DNA from: Lactiplantibacillus pentosus
GTDB lineage: Bacteria; Bacillota; Bacilli; Lactobacillales; Lactobacillaceae
DNA: 64,000 nt
Reading direction: 5' to 3'
Assembly: GCF_003641185.1 (NCBI RefSeq)
Contig: NZ_CP032757.1
Location: 2,976,001-3,040,000, forward strand
Shown here: piece by piece, positions 33,841 to 42,185 of the stretch
Numbering within the stretch: the first letter of the stretch is position 1
Layout of the letters: each line of letters begins with the position of its first letter
Made by a program: the position numbers and the translations under genes
The notes under the pieces: model-generated
The model's database searches: none
Told to the model about the DNA's origin: nothing
Seen by the model: only the letters and a program-made list of their open reading frames with translations

Positions 33841-33934
33841 TGTGTATAACTCGAGTGACGGTGGCAGAATGAGGACTTGTGTTTGCTGGAACTGTGCATA
33901 ACTGTTCCGACTGCAAAAACACGCTTGTGCATAA
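33841..33934. promoter_or_regulatory. Cluster of three DnaA-box matches
   Basis: TGTGTATAA (33841-33849), TGTGCATAA (33893-33901) and TGTGCATAA (33926-33934) all match TTATNCACA on the opposite strand and share one orientation. They lie in a 270-base gene-free stretch. Confidence 0.5.
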
Positions 33935-34094
33935 CCTCCGTGTTAACTCACTATTCTCACACCGTCTCGTCCGACGATGCCAGCATCTAATTCGGACCAC
34001 AATTGCCAAAAATTCACACGCTTTTGAAATGAAACCAGCGGCATTTCGCGTAATTATCTGGTGTAACCTACTTTTAGACTGAAATGGGGCCAAC

Positions 34095-34750
34095 ATGATG
34101 ATTACGACCTGGTTTGACGACGATCCATTATTTAACCGCTACTATCCTTACGATTCAGCCTACCGTTACTACTTTGACCACGAATGGAGTCTGCCGACTG
34201 ACCAAGACACGCACCTCTTCGAATTTTTAAGTCTCGGTGGATTTGCCGCTGGTTTGAGTTGGTCGGGGGTGCTAAAGAAACGCCGGCACTGACCACCGCT
34301 TTTAGTGACTGGCAAATCGACGTCGTTGCGGCTTATGATGAGGCACATATCACGAAGTTACTCGCTAATCCACAACTCATCCGCAACCGACGCAAAATTA
34401 TGGCGGTTATCCACAATGCACAGTTGATCCACCAAATTCAACAAACGCGCTCCTTCGCCGACTATCTCTGGCAACTACTGAACGACCAGCAACTGGTCTT
34501 AAACGCACCCCACTTTCGAGATTTGCCCCGAACGACCATTACCGGTAACCAGTTGGCGCGACATCTCCACCAAGCAGGCTTTCAGTTCGTGGGGCCAGTC
34601 ACGGTGAACGCTTGGCTGGTTAATACCGGCTTTATTGCGGCACGGCCTGATCAACGCGGAATCATTAATGCCAATACCCGCATCATCTCACCCGTACAGC
34701 CGTTATTGCCGCCGCGTTCCCCTCATCAGTTGGGACATTTTGAACCGTAA
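34095..34750 (+). pseudogene. tag: 3-methyladenine DNA glycosylase I (tag), broken by a one-base frameshift
   Basis: The first frame (34095-34292) gives Tag-like sequence through GLSWSGVLKKR and stops. A second frame (from about 34280) continues with ALTTAFSDWQ, ADPQLIRNRRKI-like NPQLIRNRRKIMAVIHNAQ, FADYLWQLL and FVGPVTVNAWL to 34750. One base appears missing in CGCCGG near 34281. Together they cover a Tag-length protein (about 217 residues). Even intact it is divergent: the N-terminal zinc Cys is absent and the usual LEGAQAGLSW reads LGGFAAGLSW. Could be a sequencing error or a true pseudogene. Confidence 0.85.
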
Positions 34751-34921
34751 CCGATACGCGAACAGGACGACGATTCACGTTTAAACACTGTTGATACAAC
34801 TTTTAGCTTCAGGTCTCCACCTAAAACTCCCAGTCGCTATTTATCGGTTGGAGGGCTATACTGATACCTGTATACTTTAATTTAAATGAACATAGAATAA
34901 TGAATTGAAGGGTGTTTGGGT

Positions 34922-36058
34922 ATGACTTGGTCACATTGGGAGATTTCACCATTTATTACAAGTGTTTTCTTTATTTTAGGCGTACTAACGCTTTTTTGGG
35001 TATCACAGAATTGGTTGATCACATTTTTGAATACGCATTATCAACGCGTCAATGAGTCGATTATCAACGATTGGTATGGCTTAGTGTATATGCTGGTTTT
35101 CGTCTTCGGGATGCAGGCACTGATTGTTGGTCAACCGGATGCCTGGATTTTCATGAATTTCCAACTGATTGCGCTGACTTTTTGCGGCTACTTTCTCAAC
35201 ATTCGAATTGCTAACTACTACTTGTATCCGCTGGTATTGGTCTTCATGATTTTTAACCGGTCACTAGGTTACTGGCAATCGTGGGGCCACGCGCTGGCAC
35301 TACTACTATTCTTTACGACGTTGAGAACGCTACGGAAGCGCGTGCCGTTACAAACTAAAGTCGGCCAAGTTACGTTATACTTTGTCACTTGTGCGTGCTT
35401 CGGCTTGATTTTATGGTGGTTCATGTGGCTCAAATTCAATCTTTCATGGGGGACGTATTGGCAGGAATGGGGCTACCTCATGATTTTCGAAGTGCTGCTC
35501 TACATCTACGCCAGTATGTTGTCCGCGAATGCTCAGCTCAAACAAAACTTGGTCTCATTCGCCAACCACGATGCCCTGACCAAAACTGAAAACTTTGCCG
35601 CCTACACGACAGCTATCAATTACCATCTGACGGCGAGTCGTCAAAATGGCGTGCCACTGACAATGATGATGTTCGACATCGATCACTTCAAGCGCGTCAA
35701 TGACACCTATGGTCATCTGGCGGGTGACCAAATTTTACAACACGTCACTCAGGTCGCTGAAGCAGTCTTTAAAGCCAACAATCCCAACATCGCCCTCTAC
35801 CGAACTGGCGGTGAAGAATTCAACGTGCTCTTCCCAAGTTACGACTTAACCGAAGCGCGCTTGGTCGCTGAACAACTCTTTGCGGCTGTTAACCACCTGG
35901 TCGTTCCATTCAACGGCCATCAAATTCAACTGTCGATATCAGTCGGCATAGCACAATTACAGCCGGAAGATACCACCCCAACTGAATTTTATCGTCGCGT
36001 CGATGACAACTTGTATGCGGCCAAGAAACATGGTCGGATGCAAATCGTGGCCAAGTAA
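34922..36058 (+). CDS. Membrane-anchored GGDEF diguanylate cyclase
   Basis: 378 residues: six hydrophobic segments (about 12-205), then a GGDEF domain (220-378) with MFDIDHFKRVNDTYGHLAGD and active-site loop GGEEF. No RxxD inhibitory site lies at the usual place 5 residues before it, and no EAL domain follows. The motif predicts c-di-GMP synthesis. The start is the ATG at 34922 after AAGGGTG. A bidirectional terminator separates it from yolD. Signal sensed by the membrane part is unknown. Confidence 0.88.
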   Translation: MTWSHWEISPFITSVFFILGVLTLFWVSQNWLITFLNTHYQRVNESIINDWYGLVYMLVFVFGMQALIVGQPDAWIFMNFQLIALTFCGYFLNIRIANYYLYPLVLVFMIFNRSLGYWQSWGHALALLLFFTTLRTLRKRVPLQTKVGQVTLYFVTCACFGLILWWFMWLKFNLSWGTYWQEWGYLMIFEVLLYIYASMLSANAQLKQNLVSFANHDALTKTENFAAYTTAINYHLTASRQNGVPLTMMMFDIDHFKRVNDTYGHLAGDQILQHVTQVAEAVFKANNPNIALYRTGGEEFNVLFPSYDLTEARLVAEQLFAAVNHLVVPFNGHQIQLSISVGIAQLQPEDTTPTEFYRRVDDNLYAAKKHGRMQIVAK

Positions 36059-36093
36059 GACTTCATGAGTACATTTTCAAACTGAATCAGAAC

Positions 36094-36144
36094 GAAAAGT
36101 CCCCTGACAATTGGCACGAACTGCTAATGATCAGGGGACTTTCT
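36094..36144. terminator. Bidirectional terminator
   Basis: AAAAGTCCCCTGA / TCAGGGGACTTT between the convergent GGDEF and yolD-like genes. Confidence 0.88.
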
Positions 36145-36193
36145 TAAACTTGTTAACATTTTATTCTCAAAACTTCGTTGGACAATTATGGCC

Positions 36194-36652
36194 CTATTGC
36201 GCTGCAATCGAAACGCTACGGATATTCGCCATCGGAACGCTATGCGGTGTTTCTAAGTAAATTCGAGCACGCTGCCAGTCCAGCTTCAATAATTGGCTGG
36301 TGACGGACTGGTAGTAGCCGACGTCATCATTAAAGTAATCCAGCACGACGACCGGTAATTTGGGCATCGCGGCTAACTGCTGCAATTGTTCCGTCACCGC
36401 CTGCTTGGCCGCTGCGGTCGGATAATGCTTATGTGTGTAGATTTTGGCCCGTTTTTCAATAAGTTCGTTATACCCGGTCAGCGCAGCGAACGGCGCAAAT
36501 TGTGCCGCTCGGTCACTTTGAGGCATCGGTAAATGATGTTTACTGATGGGCCGCGGTGTTGTGATAATATCGGCGTATTCGCTCGTATCGTTAAACAATC
36601 CAGCTGGATTAGGTTGTGTGGCTTCTGAAGTCGTTTGTCTAGATTCTGACAT
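36194..36652 (-). CDS. YolD-like family protein
   Basis: 152 residues. The YolD signature is present: YADII, RPISKHHLPMPQSDRAAQFAPFAALTGY (about 32-60), with a C-terminal domain ending in a beta-rich segment. YolD proteins accompany Y-family polymerases in Firmicutes and are thought to assist or limit them. Its ATG overlaps the polymerase stop by one base, so the two are coupled and SOS-controlled. Confidence 0.88.
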   Translation of the reverse strand: MSESRQTTSEATQPNPAGLFNDTSEYADIITTPRPISKHHLPMPQSDRAAQFAPFAALTGYNELIEKRAKIYTHKHYPTAAAKQAVTEQLQQLAAMPKLPVVVLDYFNDDVGYYQSVTSQLLKLDWQRARIYLETPHSVPMANIRSVSIAAQ

Positions 36653-38166
36653 TAGGCGCGGTGACCTCCAATCTGTTCATTGCGTTCAATTGTCGTCGCG
36701 TCGGCCTTTAAATCAGCCAACCGAATCACGACGTTCTTATTGCCCGAACTCGCTTGTAAGTTTAGAATCGTCTGCTGCAGTTGTCGGTCTCGCTCACGGC
36801 GCCGTTGGTCTTGTTGCTCGCGGTTACGTGCAACAGCTGGATTTTCAAACAAATTCGTTTGCTCATAGCGAGGCTGTTCGGCCACCTGCTGTTCATCAAC
36901 GAGGTGGTTCGCCATGACAGTGACACGGCGAATCATCAATTTCCGATTAACTGCCTGCTGATAAAGCTGTTGATAAACCGCACTCAGCTCTGGTTGGGCG
37001 GCAGTCGCAATCGTTAATCGCGTCGTCACATGTGCCGGTTTGGGCACTTGTCGACCATAGTAATCTTCGGTCAGTGTCGTCTGGCTTGTTTGTGCCGTAC
37101 TAGCATCATAGTCGACTCGCAGCCCAATCTGGTCGGTGACCACGTGGCGTTTGACCAAATCGAAGACTAGATTATTGACCATCCCGCGAAGAACTGCCTG
37201 GCCAGCAGTGTAGTCGTATGGCCGCATCAGCACCTGGCTCGCATAAATACCGTGCTCACTGGCATGATAATTCTTAATGTCTGCCAACGTTGCCGACTCA
37301 TCCCCCCAAGCATGGTCGATCAGCAATTCCGCGTTCTTGCCAAACTCACGGTAGAGCAGCGTTTCATTATATTGATCGGACAAACTGCCCAGCGAACAGC
37401 GCGCAATGTCCCCCATCGTATTGAGTCCCAATGCGGCCAGACGTTTGGCATAGCCGTGTCCGACCCGCCAGAAATCTGTCAATGGCTGGTGGGCCCACAA
37501 ATAGCGCCGGTACAGAGCCTCATCCATCTGGGCAATGCGGACGCCATCCGCATCCGCCGGGATCTTTTTGGCCACGATATCCATGGCGACCTTCGCTAAG
37601 TAAAGATTGGTGCCAATCCCCGCGGTGGCGGTAATCCCGGTCTCCGCTTGAATCTCATGAATCATGGTTTTGGCTAACGCGTGGGGCGTGACGTGGTAAG
37701 TTGCCAAGTAGTCTGTCACGTCCATGAAGACCTCATCGATCGAATAAACGTGAATGTGCTCCGGCTTGATAAAGCGCAGGTAAATGGTATAAATCTCCGC
37801 ACTTTTCTGCATATAGTAGGCCATCCGCGGTGGGACGACCTGATAGTCGATGCCCAAATTAGGATGTGCTAACAGTTGGTCGCGATAAATCGACTGATGG
37901 CGCTTTACTTGGGCATAGCTCGTCTGCCGCCCGCGTTCCCGGTTCAAATCCGCTAATCGCTGTTTGACCTGGAACAAGCGTGGTCGTCCTGGTACACCGA
38001 ACTGCTTCAATGCTGGTGATACCGCCAAACAAATCGTCTTATCCGTCCGGCTGGTATCCGCCACGACCAAATTGGCATTCAGCGGGTCCAGGTGGTACGC
38101 GACGCACTCAACTGAAGCGTAGAATGATTTTAAGTCGATTGCCATATACGTTCGTTTCGTCGTCAT
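36652..38166 (-). CDS. umuC: Y-family DNA polymerase / UV-damage repair protein (UmuC-like)
   Basis: 504 residues. Catalytic Y-family motifs are seen: AIDLKSFYASVECV (first acidic site, residues 9-22) and SIDEVFMDVT (second acidic pair), then helix-hairpin-helix and little-finger regions. Functions in translesion synthesis. GAGGGTG precedes the ATG at 38166. Middle gene of a three-gene SOS operon (unknown protein, umuC, yolD) controlled from 38863-38874. Confidence 0.92.
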   Translation of the reverse strand: MTTKRTYMAIDLKSFYASVECVAYHLDPLNANLVVADTSRTDKTICLAVSPALKQFGVPGRPRLFQVKQRLADLNRERGRQTSYAQVKRHQSIYRDQLLAHPNLGIDYQVVPPRMAYYMQKSAEIYTIYLRFIKPEHIHVYSIDEVFMDVTDYLATYHVTPHALAKTMIHEIQAETGITATAGIGTNLYLAKVAMDIVAKKIPADADGVRIAQMDEALYRRYLWAHQPLTDFWRVGHGYAKRLAALGLNTMGDIARCSLGSLSDQYNETLLYREFGKNAELLIDHAWGDESATLADIKNYHASEHGIYASQVLMRPYDYTAGQAVLRGMVNNLVFDLVKRHVVTDQIGLRVDYDASTAQTSQTTLTEDYYGRQVPKPAHVTTRLTIATAAQPELSAVYQQLYQQAVNRKLMIRRVTVMANHLVDEQQVAEQPRYEQTNLFENPAVARNREQQDQRRRERDRQLQQTILNLQASSGNKNVVIRLADLKADATTIERNEQIGGHRA

Positions 38167-38218
38167 CAATTCACCCTCACTTTCTCAATCAACGGCTGTC
38201 ACCAGTATGACTCATTTC

Positions 38219-38791
38219 TCAGTGGCGTGCTGGTAAGCCAAAATAAATTTCACTCCGATACCGTATCACCTTAAAAACAAAGAACGGCCGCGATTGCGCA
38301 TACGGCTGGACGTTTGCTGCTAAGCCACGCATGCTTCGAAAACACATCACGTCTTGCAGGCCATCAGTCATGTGGCCACTCTCATCCATATAAATAAAGG
38401 TAAGCTGATGCCCACTGATTAAGCCGGCAAAGTACCGATTCGGATGGTCATTCAATTGGGCCACGACCTGTGGTGATAAATCCGGTGGTAAGTTGACGGC
38501 ATAAAAGATGCGTCCAAAATCTGCCAAGCCAACATCGGGCTGCTGACTATTGTGGCGGATATAGGTCCTGGGCGTTGCGACAGCTGAAATCAGGCGCATC
38601 AGGCTGTGTTTCGGTCTACCAGGGACCGGGTGAATCACGTTTTGCACCCACAAATGGTCAGTCACAGTGTTACCAGCCTGATCTTCAACGTTAGTTAGCG
38701 CCGTTACACCGCGACCATTATGATCACTGCCATAGGTCCTAATGACACCGGTAAAATGTTGCCGCGGACGGTCCATCAACGTTTTCCGCAC
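38219..38791 (-). CDS. Unknown protein preceding umuC in the SOS operon (190 residues)
   Basis: Soluble protein of 190 residues, GTG start at 38791 after AAGGGGG. Mixed alpha/beta and basic, no recognised domain. It lies 52 bases upstream of umuC with the LexA-type site ahead of it, so it should be damage inducible. Its conserved-looking position suggests a function in translesion repair, but the sequence itself gives no clue. Confidence 0.75.
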   Translation of the reverse strand: MRKTLMDRPRQHFTGVIRTYGSDHNGRGVTALTNVEDQAGNTVTDHLWVQNVIHPVPGRPKHSLMRLISAVATPRTYIRHNSQQPDVGLADFGRIFYAVNLPPDLSPQVVAQLNDHPNRYFAGLISGHQLTFIYMDESGHMTDGLQDVMCFRSMRGLAANVQPYAQSRPFFVFKVIRYRSEIYFGLPARH

Positions 38792-38862
38792 TGCCTTCGC
38801 CCCCTTTTTGACTGTCTATCCCCTTACTGTGCCGTTTATTGTGCTATTCATACATCACACAC

Positions 38863-38874
38863 GAACTCTTGTTC
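38863..38874. promoter_or_regulatory. LexA/DinR (SOS) box
   Basis: GAAC-TCTT-GTTC within CGAACTCTTGTTCC, matching the Gram-positive consensus CGAACN4GTTCG. It lies 72 bases upstream of the GTG start of the umuC operon. Confidence 0.85.
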
Positions 38875-39113
38875 CCTTAATTATAAAATAACTCAGTCTA
38901 AAATGCCAGAATTGTTTTGTTTCAAAAAACATCATAACCGAGACATTCGGCCAGTCTCATATTTCTGCAATCCAATCATGATGCTATCACGCTCATCTTT
39001 CACCTACCAAATGGCTATTAAGCGGTTGGACCCAATCAGTTGAGCTAGAATACCGACAGCCCAGCCTCTCCCCGTTACGTCGTCGCTAGCTAAAAGTTGA
39101 ATTTTTGCTTACT
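38875..39113. other. Intergenic region without recognised features
   Basis: About 240 bases between the SOS box and the terminator at 39114. No gene, repeat or clear regulatory site seen. Confidence 0.4.
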
Positions 39114-39162
39114 CAAAAAATCGGCCGCCACGCACCAATTCCTTGTGCGCAACGACCGATTT
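39114..39162 (-). terminator. Terminator of the AbrB/membrane gene
   Basis: On the minus strand AAATCGGTCG...CGGCCGATTTTTT with an inner GCGCAC/GTGCG stem. Confidence 0.75.
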
Positions 39163-39194
39163 CGTCATTTTTATAATTGTTTACAACTACCGTC

Positions 39195-40382
39195 CTACTC
39201 GCGTTTCGAATCCTGTTCCAACTGAATCGTCAGTAATTCTGGATCTTCATTAACTAACGCTTGGAGGCGCGAAAAGAGCATCAGGAGCCAACCAAACGAT
39301 AAGGCAAAGGCCTGAATCTCAAACGCCGTCAGCGATGGATAGTTGAACCAGCGAAAACCGAAGTTCAGCAGTAGGAGCAAGATGCCGACGCCGTATGATA
39401 GCCACAAAAAGTCCTTTGTGATGGCGGGTAATAGCCAGCGGACGCCAACGATCAGTAAGACGAGTAATGTCACTAGGCCGCCAGCCACCAAGTCGTGCAG
39501 CCAGTGAAAAGTCAGATTATTTGGAAATAGTCCGACTGCCCCGAAGTCGATGGCCGTTAATGTTAGTAAAATTCGCAACGTCAACGTTCGCCAAGTCCGG
39601 GGATAAATCCGGCTCAGTGAAACGAAGAGGTAGTCGATCAAAACGACCATCAGTAACGCTGAAAAAATCAACGTCAGGTTAAACTGCCACGCATTTTCAG
39701 CAGCATGTGTCCCGAGAAAGCTCAGGTTATGTTGCCACCAGCGCCGCTGACCATTGGCGGCCATTGAGATGACACAGCCACTGACGATCACGACGGTCAG
39801 AATCGAGGTTAACGACCGGGCATTAATCGTCAGGGCCGCCCCAACCATGAACGCATCCGCAAAATACGTAAACATCACGATGAGTAACAGCGACGTGAAC
39901 CGGTCAAACACGACATCTGGAAATAGCAGTTCTAGCACCCAGAAGACCCCAACTAACGCAAACGCCAAAATCATGATAAAGGCGATCGTGATTACCGGGA
40001 AATTCCGCCAGTAAATGTGCCGTGAAAAGCGATTTTCAGGATCGTTTCGCGTTTTGAGAAAGAAACCGATAAACAGGAGTGCGCCCGTCACTACCCCAGC
40101 AACAATCGTCACACTCCCGATGGATTGGGCACCGGTTAGCGGGACCGGTCGCACCTTTTGAAACCACCAGTAAGCATAACTGGCAACGCCTGAGATTAAG
40201 GCGACTAGCAACGGCCAAATAATCAAATATTGTTGCCACTGCGGCTGACGCGGTTGGACTTTTTCTAACACTAGCGCGTCATTTTGCACTTTTAATTGTA
40301 ATTGATCATCACGGTCGATGCCGGCTCGCTCTAACGCGGAGACCGGAATTGAGACGCGCACTTGTTGCTCTTGCCCTGTCAT
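39195..40382 (-). CDS. Membrane protein with N-terminal AbrB/SpoVT-like domain
   Basis: 395 residues. A short AbrB-like swapped-hairpin domain (1-42; VRVSIPVSALERAGIDRDDQLQLKV...LVLEKV) is joined to about nine hydrophobic segments resembling a DUF998-type membrane domain. This combination recurs in lactobacilli; the soluble head may bind DNA or oligomerise. AGGAG precedes the ATG at 40382. It starts 21 bases after the ABC exporter gene, so it may belong to that operon. Confidence 0.75.
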   Translation of the reverse strand: MTGQEQQVRVSIPVSALERAGIDRDDQLQLKVQNDALVLEKVQPRQPQWQQYLIIWPLLVALISGVASYAYWWFQKVRPVPLTGAQSIGSVTIVAGVVTGALLFIGFFLKTRNDPENRFSRHIYWRNFPVITIAFIMILAFALVGVFWVLELLFPDVVFDRFTSLLLIVMFTYFADAFMVGAALTINARSLTSILTVVIVSGCVISMAANGQRRWWQHNLSFLGTHAAENAWQFNLTLIFSALLMVVLIDYLFVSLSRIYPRTWRTLTLRILLTLTAIDFGAVGLFPNNLTFHWLHDLVAGGLVTLLVLLIVGVRWLLPAITKDFLWLSYGVGILLLLLNFGFRWFNYPSLTAFEIQAFALSFGWLLMLFSRLQALVNEDPELLTIQLEQDSKRE

Positions 40383-40403
40383 TTCAAACTCCTAACACTT
40401 TCA

Positions 40404-42185
40404 TTATTCAAATACCATTTGGTTCCGATAGAGCTCGGCGTAGAAGCCATCAGCGGCTAGCAGTGCTTGATGGTTGCCTTGCTCAATAATCTGACCATCT
40501 TTCAATACAACGATTTTATCTGCATTGAGGATGGTTTTCAAGCGGTGCGCGATGACAAAGCTGGTACGGCCTTGAATCACGTTGTCCATCGCCGCTTGAA
40601 TATTGGCTTCCGTCACCGTATCAACGTTAGACGTCGCTTCGTCCAAAATCAACAGTTTCGGGTTAGTCAAAATCGTCCGGGCAATCGACATCAATTGTTT
40701 TTGGCCCGCAGAGAAGATGCTCTGTTCGTCAGAAACCTGCGTCTCATAACCGTCCGGCAAGCTCATCACGAAATCATGAATATTCGCCTGCTTGGCCGCA
40801 TCGATCACGCGTTCCATCGACGCTGTTGGTTCCCCATACCGAATATTGTCGGCAATCGACCCAGTGAAGAGCTGCGGTTCCTGCAACACGATGCCGACAT
40901 TTTGCCGCAAGACTTTCAAATCAAACGATTGAATGTCCACGTCATCAAAGGTGATCGCCCCACTATCCACGTCATAGAACCGGTTGAGCAAGTTCATCAC
41001 CGTCGTCTTACCAGACCCAGTCGGTCCAACCAGTGCGACCATTTCACCGCGATGCACATGGATGGAAACACCGTGCAGAATTTCTTTGCCCGGCTGATAA
41101 CTGAAGCGCACGTCATCAATCAAGAGCTCATCTTGAATACCATCCAACGTCCGACCGTGTTCAGGACTGACTTCATCGGGCTGATTACGCACTTCATCGA
41201 CCCGGCGTGCACCGGTAATCGCTAACTGAATCATACTATACAAACTGGTCAACGACATAATCGGTTGATAGTATTGTTGCGCATAGTTAACAAACACGAC
41301 CACGAGTGCCAAGGCTGCCCCCGTCGACATACTGCCGTTGAGCGCCAACCACGAACCAAAGAAAATCACGATGGCCGTGTTCAGCAGCGACATTCCCTGC
41401 ATCAATGGATTCAAAATACCAGACCAGATCTGACCCGTCAATGCGGATTTTCTGACCTTGCCGTTGTACTCGTGAAAACCATTCAGGGAATCCTGCTGTA
41501 AACCATTGGTAATCAGAACTTTTTGGCCGGTGATCTGTTCGTTGATATAACCGTTTAGCTGACCGATATCATCCTGTTGCTGGTTAACGGCGACGCCCGC
41601 CTTATGCATGACAAAAGCCGCAATGATCAGGGCGATTGGCGTCGAAGCCATTGTGACCCAGGCCATCGTCGCATTCTGATTGAACATCACGATAAGCAAG
41701 CCGACAAACTGTGCCACCGCCAATAGAATTTCCAGCAGCGCCTGGTTCATTGCATTAAAAATATTATCCAAATCTGATGTAAACCGCGCTAAAATATCGC
41801 CATCGCTATGCGTATCAAAGTACTGGACTTTCATCCGCTGCATTTTACAGAATAGGCCGACACGCATGGTCCCGGTCGAGAAAGCCGTCACCCGCGCCAA
41901 AATCAAACTGGCGATAAAAATCGTACTAGCATCGCCCACGTAGAGTAAGACGTAGATGATCAACGTCCGGTTAAACGGCTGTAAACTAGCCTGTGCCCGG
42001 GTGGCCTGATTCGTCCACTGTTGCAAGTATTGCGTCAACTCTTCAACGGCGCGTCCGAGGTAAGTCGGTGCCACCACGATACACCAAGTCGAGATGGCAA
42101 TCAGGATGACACTCAGTAAAAAGCCTAACCAATAGCGTTTTAAATAGTGCCAGTAGTACTTACCGGCATTGCGTAAATCACTCAT
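40404..42185 (-). CDS. ABC exporter half-transporter, catalytic partner (LmrD-like)
   Basis: 593 residues: six membrane helices (about 20-310), then an ATPase domain with Walker A GPTGSGKTT, Walker B LLILDEATSNVD (catalytic Glu present) and H-loop AHRL. Its signature is FSAGQ instead of LSGGQ, so it completes only the degenerate site of the heterodimer. The start at 42185 follows GAGGAGGG; the open frame extends to 42290 but overlaps the partner. Pairs with the upstream gene (8-base overlap) as an LmrCD-type multidrug or lipid exporter. Confidence 0.88.
   Translation of the reverse strand: MSDLRNAGKYYWHYLKRYWLGFLLSVILIAISTWCIVVAPTYLGRAVEELTQYLQQWTNQATRAQASLQPFNRTLIIYVLLYVGDASTIFIASLILARVTAFSTGTMRVGLFCKMQRMKVQYFDTHSDGDILARFTSDLDNIFNAMNQALLEILLAVAQFVGLLIVMFNQNATMAWVTMASTPIALIIAAFVMHKAGVAVNQQQDDIGQLNGYINEQITGQKVLITNGLQQDSLNGFHEYNGKVRKSALTGQIWSGILNPLMQGMSLLNTAIVIFFGSWLALNGSMSTGAALALVVVFVNYAQQYYQPIMSLTSLYSMIQLAITGARRVDEVRNQPDEVSPEHGRTLDGIQDELLIDDVRFSYQPGKEILHGVSIHVHRGEMVALVGPTGSGKTTVMNLLNRFYDVDSGAITFDDVDIQSFDLKVLRQNVGIVLQEPQLFTGSIADNIRYGEPTASMERVIDAAKQANIHDFVMSLPDGYETQVSDEQSIFSAGQKQLMSIARTILTNPKLLILDEATSNVDTVTEANIQAAMDNVIQGRTSFVIAHRLKTILNADKIVVLKDGQIIEQGNHQALLAADGFYAELYRNQMVFE

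Noticed and set aside
34259..34300. Programmed -1 frameshift in tag
   Set aside because: No canonical X-XXY-YYZ slippery heptamer is seen in the right frame; a simple base loss is more likely.
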